Part shown: positions 6,010-10,852 of the stretch, one piece after another
How positions within the stretch are numbered: the first letter of the stretch is position 1
How the letters are laid out: the number at the start of each line of letters is the position of its first letter
Origin: an uncultured Bacilli bacterium
GTDB lineage: Bacteria > Bacillota_I > Bacilli_A > RF39 > UBA660
Length of the DNA: 10,852 nt
Direction of reading: 5' to 3'
Assembly (NCBI GenBank): GCA_934096785.1
Contig: CAKONA010000018.1
Coordinates: forward strand, 1-10,852
Made by a program: the position numbers and the translations under genes
Notes under the pieces: model-generated
The model's input: the letters and a program-made list of their open reading frames with translations, nothing else
What the model was told of the DNA's origin: nothing
Database searches by the model: none

Positions 6010-6010
6010 G

Positions 6011-6031
6011 AAAAAAGTAGCCATTGCTACT
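6011..6031 (-). terminator. Intrinsic terminator ending the two-component/Mn/LiaF operon
   Basis: AGTAGC (6031-6026), loop AATG, GCTACT (6021-6016), then TTTTTT to 6011. The stem contains the TAG stop codon of the DUF4097 gene, so the gene ends inside its own terminator. Confidence 0.82.
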
Positions 6032-6821
6032 CATATATAGTTATATTACCAAGACCACCATTTATTTTTATAGTTTTATTAGCATTATTATTTATAAGTC
6101 CTGAACTAACTTCTTTATTATTTATTGTAATTTCTCCAAGTCCTTTATTAATATCATAGTTAAATTCATTTATGCTTGATGCTATTTTAATATATGTATT
6201 TCCTACTCCTAAATTAATTTCACTATCTCCATTAATTATTCCAGAGTAATTAAAGTCTCCAACGCCACCTTTAAATTCTAAATTATTTATATTAGAATCA
6301 GTAATCTCAGTGTTACCAATAGCCATATCCATTTCAAATTCATTAGTTACATATAGATTACTTATACCAGTGTCTCCTGCTTTATTTTCAAGTTCAAAGT
6401 CTTTACATTTAAATTTAGAAATACTCACATCTCCATATTTCATATCTATATTAACATCATTAAGTATCATATCTTTAGGAATAGTAATAACAGTCTTATA
6501 ATCTTTATGTTTAATACTACTATTTTCTTTTAAAGTTACAACACCATTTTCATAATTATATTTAAGTTTACTATTATTTGATTCAATAGAAAATTCATCT
6601 CCACTGATTATTTCTAAACTACTATTTTTAAGTTCAATATTTAACTCGTGAATTTCTTCTTTCATAATTTCAGTATAAACATAAACACTATTATCATCTT
6701 TCAAATCAAAGATACTAAATAAGTCAAGAAAAGCATCGGCAATAAAACCAATGACTCCAGCAATTATTATAACGGCTAACCCTAAAGCACAATACTTAAC
6801 AAATTTTTGCCACGATGTCAT
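6027..6821 (-). CDS. DUF4097 family membrane-anchored protein (LiaG-like)
   Basis: A 264-residue protein with one N-terminal membrane segment (about 9-32). A long outer region follows, made of short beta strands with regular turns such as MKYGDVSIS, KAGDTGISN, AIGNTEITD, GGVGDFNYSG, GVGNTYIK, GLGEITIN and GGLGNITI. This repeating pattern is typical of the DUF4097 putative-adhesin beta-helix fold, found in B. subtilis LiaG. Its start ATG overlaps the TGA of the LiaF-like gene (ATGA), indicating translational coupling, and a terminator overlaps its own stop. In Bacillota such proteins sit with LiaF in cell-envelope stress operons, though their biochemical role is poorly known. Here it is also the gene directly upstream of the sigma array, separated by the terminator. 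Family assignment is firm; function is not. Confidence 0.85.
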   Translation of the reverse strand: MTSWQKFVKYCALGLAVIIIAGVIGFIADAFLDLFSIFDLKDDNSVYVYTEIMKEEIHELNIELKNSSLEIISGDEFSIESNNSKLKYNYENGVVTLKENSSIKHKDYKTVITIPKDMILNDVNIDMKYGDVSISKFKCKDFELENKAGDTGISNLYVTNEFEMDMAIGNTEITDSNINNLEFKGGVGDFNYSGIINGDSEINLGVGNTYIKIASSINEFNYDINKGLGEITINNKEVSSGLINNNANKTIKINGGLGNITIYE

Positions 6822-7474
6822 TTAATTTCAACTCCACCGAATATAGAGCATCCATTAACATATACAGTTGTTTTATCTTTCTTTTTATTATATTTAGTTT
6901 TATCATTAACTCCGCCAAATATAGATGTACTCTTAACTTCAATCTTTAAGTCTTCAGGTACTAGTATAGTAACACCACCAAATATAGCTGTAGCTTCTAT
7001 AACACTACCATCTTTAATCTTAGCATTTCTTAAATCTAAAGTAACACCACCAAATATAGCATTTACTTCACTACCTTTAAATTCTTGATCATCAAATTTT
7101 ATATTTTGTCCACTAAAGCAAGCACAAAATTCATTACCACTAACCTTCTTAGAACCTTTCTTATCTTTATCTCCTATCATAATAGAAAATCCAATAAATA
7201 TAAGTCCAAGTGGTAATAATAACTTCCACATTAAGTCAAACGTAATAAAGTTTTGACAAGCAGATAATAATAATAAACCAACTATAAGCCATATAATACT
7301 ACCAAGTTTATCATCATCTGATATAATTCCATTTACCGCAGGAATTATAATAAATAAAGTCCACCATCCATCAAAGAATACATGAATATCTGTAATTCCA
7401 AACGAATTAAGGCCAACAATACCCCCAGCTATTATAAATAAAATTCCAATTATAATAGTACTACTCTTCTTCAT
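6818..7474 (-). CDS. LiaF-like membrane protein with four IFGGV repeats
   Basis: A 218-residue protein starting at ATG 7474, which has binding site GAGGTGA eight bases upstream. An in-frame ATG at 7501 would add nine residues but lacks such a site. Four membrane segments (about 5-23, 36-52, 57-73, 84-100) form the LiaI/LiaF-like transmembrane domain. The soluble C-terminal domain holds four IFGGV motifs at 140, 164, 185 and 211, the hallmark of the LiaF/cell-wall-active-antibiotic-response fold; two Cys (117, 119) precede it. In B. subtilis, LiaF restrains the LiaRS two-component system until the envelope is damaged. Here the nearest two-component system is OmpR-type and lies at the head of the same operon, so an analogous restraining role is plausible but inferred. 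The gene is coupled to the DUF4097 gene by an ATGA overlap. Confidence 0.88.
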   Translation of the reverse strand: MKKSSTIIIGILFIIAGGIVGLNSFGITDIHVFFDGWWTLFIIIPAVNGIISDDDKLGSIIWLIVGLLLLSACQNFITFDLMWKLLLPLGLIFIGFSIMIGDKDKKGSKKVSGNEFCACFSGQNIKFDDQEFKGSEVNAIFGGVTLDLRNAKIKDGSVIEATAIFGGVTILVPEDLKIEVKSTSIFGGVNDKTKYNKKKDKTTVYVNGCSIFGGVEIK

Positions 7475-7492
7475 ATTTTCACCTCTATATCT

Positions 7493-7521
7493 ATTATACA
7501 ATATTTTTATTATTTTTTTAA
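7493..7521 (-). promoter_or_regulatory. Possible internal promoter before the LiaF-like gene
   Basis: TATAAT at 7498-7493 with TTAAAA (four of six consensus bases) at 7521-7516, spacer 17. The surroundings are extremely AT-rich, where TATAAT arises easily, and the -35 overlaps the mntP stop codon. It could give extra LiaF/DUF4097 expression. Confidence 0.3.
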
Positions 7522-8084
7522 CCCAAAATTCCTAAATGTTCAAGTAATATTTCAAGTCCTAAAAGTATAAGTATAACGCCACCACAAAGTTCAGCAATAT
7601 TCTTATATTTACTACCAAACTTATTACCTATATAAACACCTATAACTGATAATATAAATGTAATAATTCCTATCATAGGAAATGTCAAAACAGCATTCTT
7701 ATTTCCATAAGCACATACATATGCAATACCTACTACTAAAGCATCTATACTTGTCGCAACTGCAAGTAAAAACATAGTTTTAAACCCTAAATCACCATTT
7801 TCATCCACATCATTACTTCTAGATTCTGCTACCATATTACCACCAATTAAAGCAAGTAAAATAAAAGCAATCCAGTGATCTATACTAGTAATTATATGTT
7901 CAAAACTCTCTCCTAAAAAGTAGCCTAAGGTAGGCATTAAAGCCTGAAAAACACCAAACCAAATACCAATCTTTATAGCATCCCACATCTTAATTTTCTT
8001 TAAAGAAAGTCCTTTGCACACACTTACCGCAAAAGCATCAGCTGCTAAAGACACACTAATTAATAATATTTCAAATATATTCAC
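7518..8084 (-). CDS. mntP: Manganese efflux pump MntP
   Basis: A 188-residue inner-membrane protein of six predicted helices, the normal size for MntP (YebN), which exports Mn(II) and protects against manganese excess. The two family repeats are visible. The first carries SLAADAFAVS with Asp16 in helix 1, and the second carries ATSIDALVVG with Asp114 in helix 4. These match the paired acidic residues known to be needed in E. coli MntP. The charged loop ESRSNDVDENGD lies between the halves. Translation starts at GTG (8084-8082), with GAGGTG seven bases upstream that overlaps the stop of the CDF gene. Elsewhere mntP is often controlled by a yybP-ykoY Mn riboswitch; the 11-base gap here leaves no room for one, so it depends on the operon promoter. 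Confidence 0.93.
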   Translation of the reverse strand: MNIFEILLISVSLAADAFAVSVCKGLSLKKIKMWDAIKIGIWFGVFQALMPTLGYFLGESFEHIITSIDHWIAFILLALIGGNMVAESRSNDVDENGDLGFKTMFLLAVATSIDALVVGIAYVCAYGNKNAVLTFPMIGIITFILSVIGVYIGNKFGSKYKNIAELCGGVILILLGLEILLEHLGILG

Positions 8085-8095
8085 ACCTTTTCACC

Positions 8096-8956
8096 TCACA
8101 TTGGATTTACATGAATTATAACTAAGTATATTTCATCTATCTCACTAACAATTTCTTTTTCAAGTTTATTTGCTATCTCATGACTATCAAAAGTACTCAT
8201 ATTACCATCTACATATATAGTAAAACTTATCTGATACATATAACCTACTGGAGTAGAATTAAAATGAATTACATTTTTTATTTCCTTGTGTCTATCTATT
8301 ATAGCATACACTTCATTCTTTGTATCAATAGAAATTGACTTATCCATTAAAACATTATAACTTTCTATAAATAGTTTAATAGATGTATAAATAATCCATA
8401 TAGATATCATTATACCTGTCACACCATCTAAAAAGTATATACCTTTAAGTGACAATAAACATGATATTAAGTTAACACTAGTAATAATCATATCATTAAA
8501 GTGATCCCGAGAATTAGCTTTAACTAATAAATTATTATATTTCTTATACACCTTATTAGTATATATAAATAATAAGAACTTAACTAATATTGTAAGTAAA
8601 CACACAACTATTAGCCACATAGAAAATTCATATGTTTTTCCATTTATAAGAGACATAAAAGAATCTTTAAGTATAAATAAAGCCATAAGTATCATAGAAA
8701 TACTAATAAGCATAGAATATATATATTCAGCTTTACCATGTCCTAAATTATGATCATCATCACTTGGTTTACTTGATATTTTATTACCTATATATGTCAT
8801 AAGTGATGAAAATATATCTCCAGCACTATTAAATGCATCTGCTATCATTGCTTGACTACCTGTAATAAATGCAATAATTCCTTTTATAATCATTAGAAAT
8901 ATATTTCCTATTATACCAAAAAGACTAGCTAATTTTGTACTTTTAAATCTATTCAT
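8096..8956 (-). CDS. Cation diffusion facilitator transporter, probable Mn(II) exporter
   Basis: A 286-residue membrane antiporter of the CDF family with six predicted helices and a cytoplasmic C-terminal domain of about 80 residues (from about 208). The metal site in helix 2 is Asn43-Ser-Ala-Gly-Asp47 and in helix 5 is Asp151-His-Phe-Asn-Asp155. This ND-DD arrangement is the one reported for manganese exporters such as streptococcal MntE; zinc members have HD-HD. The GHGKAEY motif (72-78) after helix 2 is typical of the family. Its ATG follows the histidine kinase stop by nine bases, and the binding site GAGGG overlaps that stop. The next gene, mntP, encodes a second, unrelated Mn exporter, which strengthens the metal assignment. 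A choice of Fe(II) or mixed specificity cannot be ruled out. Confidence 0.85.
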   Translation of the reverse strand: MNRFKSTKLASLFGIIGNIFLMIIKGIIAFITGSQAMIADAFNSAGDIFSSLMTYIGNKISSKPSDDDHNLGHGKAEYIYSMLISISMILMALFILKDSFMSLINGKTYEFSMWLIVVCLLTILVKFLLFIYTNKVYKKYNNLLVKANSRDHFNDMIITSVNLISCLLSLKGIYFLDGVTGIMISIWIIYTSIKLFIESYNVLMDKSISIDTKNEVYAIIDRHKEIKNVIHFNSTPVGYMYQISFTIYVDGNMSTFDSHEIANKLEKEIVSEIDEIYLVIIHVNPM

Positions 8957-8965
8957 TTTTATCCC

Positions 8966-10171
8966 TCATTCAAAGTATTTTATTGTAAATACAGTACCAA
9001 TTTTAGGAGTACTTTTAACACTAACTGAACCATTATCTTTTTCTATTATTGATTTTGATAATGCAAGTCCTATCCCAACACTATCCTTATTAGTATTTTT
9101 CCCTTTATAGAACCTATCAAATATATATGGTAAATCTTTTTCATCTATTCCAGTTCCATTATCTCTAATAAGAATTCTTGCATACACTTTATTTTTAGTA
9201 TAATTTACTTCAACAAAACCACCATTCAAAGTATGTTCTATAGAATTTTTTATTATATTACTTAGTGCTTCAACTTCCCACATAAAGTCACATTTTATAG
9301 AAGAATCTTTTTCACCAGATACCTTAATACTTACACCTTTTAATTCACTTAAAGCACTAACTCTCTTTATAGCCTCATTCACTATATCTTTAATTAATAC
9401 ATCTTCTTTATTAAATTTTATTACATTCGCATCAAACTTAGAAAGTTTAAGAAGATTTTGTACTAAGAAATTTATATTTATTATTTCTCTTTTAATATTA
9501 ATTAAGAACTTACGTCTTATCTTGATATTCATATCCTCATTATCAAGTATATTATCTATCATAATAGTTATACTTGTAAGAGGTGTTTTTAATTGATGAC
9601 TTATATCACTCAAAGAATCCTTTAAATTAAGTTTATCTCTCAAAGAATTATCAGCTTCACTTCTAAGCATTAAAGAAGTCTTATAAACTTCTTGTTTTAA
9701 AACAGATAATTCATCCTCAGTATATTCTTCTATATCTATATTAAAGTTTCTTCTATTTATTTTAGATATTAACTCTATTATTTTATTGATTTTCTTTGTT
9801 CTCTTAGACTTATTTATTAAAAAGAATACATATATTATAACTATTATTATAAATAGAATACCAATATCAATAACCAAATATTTGTTAAACAATTTATCAT
9901 TTTCTATAATAGAACTGTTTTTATTATTAATGCCATATTCACTAAGCAAGTCTTCACTACTCTTACTAGAATTTATTATTTCAATCATATCATTTTTATC
10001 TATATCAGGGTACTTTTCTATAACAGCATTAATTATAGAGTTTACACTCTTATTATAATTTAAAGTATACATCTCATATTGACTATTTAAAAGTACATAA
10101 AAAGAACCTAGTGATAAAATAATCACTATTATCATAAAAATTAAAGTTCTTTTATTTATTTTATTTTTCAT
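8966..10171 (-). CDS. Membrane sensor histidine kinase
   Basis: A 401-residue class I histidine kinase. Helix 9-28, an extracellular loop of about 70 residues (29-97) rich in Lys, Asn, Ser and Ile, and helix 98-119 form the sensor. After a linker, the dimerisation/phosphoacceptor domain carries SDISHQLKTPLTS with His192. The ATPase domain has the N box (SNIIKNSIEH, 304-313), G1 (DNGTGI, 337-342), the F box (FDRFYKG) and G2 (GIGLALS, 366-372). All catalytic boxes are intact. Its ATG lies 11 bases inside the end of the response regulator gene, so the two are translationally coupled and form a cognate pair. The sensed signal is unknown; the co-transcribed Mn exporters and LiaF/LiaG-like proteins suggest metal or envelope stress. 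The loop does not resemble a named sensor domain that I recognise. Confidence 0.93.
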   Translation of the reverse strand: MKNKINKRTLIFMIIVIILSLGSFYVLLNSQYEMYTLNYNKSVNSIINAVIEKYPDIDKNDMIEIINSSKSSEDLLSEYGINNKNSSIIENDKLFNKYLVIDIGILFIIIVIIYVFFLINKSKRTKKINKIIELISKINRRNFNIDIEEYTEDELSVLKQEVYKTSLMLRSEADNSLRDKLNLKDSLSDISHQLKTPLTSITIMIDNILDNEDMNIKIRRKFLINIKREIININFLVQNLLKLSKFDANVIKFNKEDVLIKDIVNEAIKRVSALSELKGVSIKVSGEKDSSIKCDFMWEVEALSNIIKNSIEHTLNGGFVEVNYTKNKVYARILIRDNGTGIDEKDLPYIFDRFYKGKNTNKDSVGIGLALSKSIIEKDNGSVSVKSTPKIGTVFTIKYFE

Positions 10172-10802
10172 CTATCCTATAACCTATTCCTTTTAATGTA
10201 ATTATTATATCAGTATCTAATTTCTCACGTATTCTTTTCATATAAACAGTAACAGTATTATCATTAACATCATTTCCTGTCCACTCCCATATACTTTCTA
10301 TAATTTTATCACGAGTAACTACTGAATTAATATTATTAAATAATAGTCCTAGTATTTTAATTTCTAATGTAGTAAGGCTAACCTCTTTATTATCTTTATA
10401 AACACACATTCTATTTAAATCAAATGTTATATTAGAAACACTAATAGTCTTCTTATTAAGTATTTTATTAATGCGAGCAATCAATTCTCCCGTCCTAAAA
10501 GGCTTAGTTAAATAGTCACTAGCACCCATATTTAAAGCATTAACTATATCTTCTTCACTATCACAAGCAGTTAAAAATATAACAGGAATTCCTCTATCTT
10601 TAATATATTCTTTATATAAATCAAAACCATTCCCATCAGGTAAAGTAACATCTAATATGATTAAATCTGGTTTATTATCTTCTAGATACTTCAAAGTATC
10701 TCTAACATTAGACACACTTACTAAATCTATTTTATTCATTTTAAAAGAATATTCTAAACTCTCTCTAATATTTAAATTATCCTCCACTAATAATATCTTC
10801 AT
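10161..10802 (-). CDS. OmpR/PhoB-family response regulator
   Basis: A 213-residue DNA-binding response regulator. The receiver domain (1-115) has the acidic pair Glu7-Asp8, phosphoacceptor Asp51 (LIILDVTLPDGNGF), Thr78 and Lys100 (DYLTKPF). The C-terminal winged helix (about 121-211) contains LTTLEIKILGLLF and the recognition region DNTVTVYMKRIREKL, ending in LKGIGYRI. It is slightly shorter than typical members (about 225-235), with a very short inter-domain linker. It is the first gene of the operon; ATG at 10802-10800 follows the binding site GAGGT, and the predicted transcript start is only about ten bases upstream. It probably regulates its own operon, but I cannot define an operator, since only about 50 upstream bases are visible. 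Confidence 0.94.
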   Translation of the reverse strand: MKILLVEDNLNIRESLEYSFKMNKIDLVSVSNVRDTLKYLEDNKPDLIILDVTLPDGNGFDLYKEYIKDRGIPVIFLTACDSEEDIVNALNMGASDYLTKPFRTGELIARINKILNKKTISVSNITFDLNRMCVYKDNKEVSLTTLEIKILGLLFNNINSVVTRDKIIESIWEWTGNDVNDNTVTVYMKRIREKLDTDIIITLKGIGYRIDEK

Positions 10803-10819
10803 ATCTACCTCGTCAATCT

Positions 10820-10828
10820 ATTATAACA
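10820..10828 (-). promoter_or_regulatory. Extended -10 promoter of the two-component operon
   Basis: TGTTATAAT, a perfect extended -10 element (TG, one base, TATAAT), lies about 17 bases before the ATG. No good -35 is found at 16-18 bases, because that position falls in a terminator hairpin. A weak -35 is typical of promoters needing an activator, so positive control by the response regulator is possible. Confidence 0.65.
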
Positions 10829-10829
10829 C

Positions 10830-10849
10830 AAAAAGGACACGAAGTCCTT
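10830..10849 (-). terminator. Intrinsic terminator of the gene upstream of the window
   Basis: AAGGAC (10849-10844), loop TTCGT, GTCCTT (10838-10833), followed by TTT. The hairpin contains the stable C-TTCG type turn. It belongs to a gene beyond the right edge transcribed in the same direction, and it occupies the -35 area of the next promoter. Confidence 0.7.
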
Positions 10850-10852
10850 AAA

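Noticed and set aside
5956..6024. Longer N-terminus for sigma gene S1 (start at 6024)
   Set aside because: The added 23 residues would be encoded across the terminator T-run, the -35 and the -10. A good ribosome binding site lies directly before 5955.
6310..6501. Plus-strand open frame inside the DUF4097 gene
   Set aside because: Hydrophobic antisense reading of beta-strand repeats; no supporting signals.
6807..7088. A plus-strand open frame with four TPPNI/PPNI repeats
   Set aside because: It is the antisense reading of the four IFGGV codon blocks of the LiaF-like gene. It has no ribosome binding site of note and no independent support.
7475..7501. Longer N-terminus for the LiaF-like gene (start at 7501)
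   Set aside because: The strong GAGGTGA site fits the ATG at 7474, and the extra residues are encoded by the binding-site region itself.
8085..8095. A yybP-ykoY manganese riboswitch before mntP
   Set aside because: The gap between the CDF gene and mntP is only 11 bases, so there is no room for one.
9786..10058. Plus-strand open frame resembling a membrane protein
   Set aside because: It is antisense to the kinase sensor region; its Ile/Leu richness simply mirrors AAT/AAA codons on the other strand.
10657..10851. Plus-strand open frame at the right edge
   Set aside because: Antisense to the receiver domain of the response regulator and to its promoter.

Overview
This is an AT-rich window (roughly 30% GC by eye) in which every supported gene lies on the minus strand. 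It most likely comes from a low-GC Bacillota relative, for example an uncultured Bacilli/Erysipelotrichia-like or clostridial lineage. The reasons are T-box control of pheS, consensus sigma-A-type promoters (TTTACA-17-TATAAT), strong AAGGAGA-type ribosome binding sites, LiaF/LiaG-like membrane proteins and SigE/SigK-like sigma factors. TGA is used as a normal stop in several genes, so the genetic code is not the Mycoplasma one. The exact taxon cannot be fixed from sequence reading alone.

Read in the direction of transcription (high to low coordinates), the window holds three blocks. Block 1 (about 10830 to 6027) is a tightly packed operon. A terminator of an upstream gene and an extended -10 promoter lead into an OmpR-type response regulator and its overlapping histidine kinase. 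These are followed by a Mn-type cation diffusion facilitator, the unrelated Mn exporter MntP, a LiaF-like four-TM protein and a LiaG-like DUF4097 protein. The block ends in an intrinsic terminator that overlaps the last stop codon. It looks like an envelope-stress and manganese-efflux unit run by its own two-component system.

Block 2 (about 6009 to 895) is the striking part: five consecutive genes, all encoding SigE/SigK-like sigma-70 family proteins (S1 to S5 in transcription order). They appear to form two transcription units, S1-S2-S3 and S4-S5, each with a recognisable promoter; a terminator ends the first. Architecture grows along the array. S1 and S2 are plain region 2 + region 4 proteins. 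S3 and S4 add one C-terminal module of about 80 residues that looks like a decayed region 4. S5 carries two tandem copies of that module (90-residue period, about 90% DNA identity over the best 90 bases) plus a further region 4-like domain at its end. No anti-sigma factor gene is recognisable in the window.

Block 3 (about 857 to 1) is the start of pheS, with a consensus promoter and a classic T-box leader whose specifier codon is UUC (Phe). The leader also contains an 11-base perfect complement to the pheS ribosome binding site region, which suggests possible translational as well as transcriptional control.
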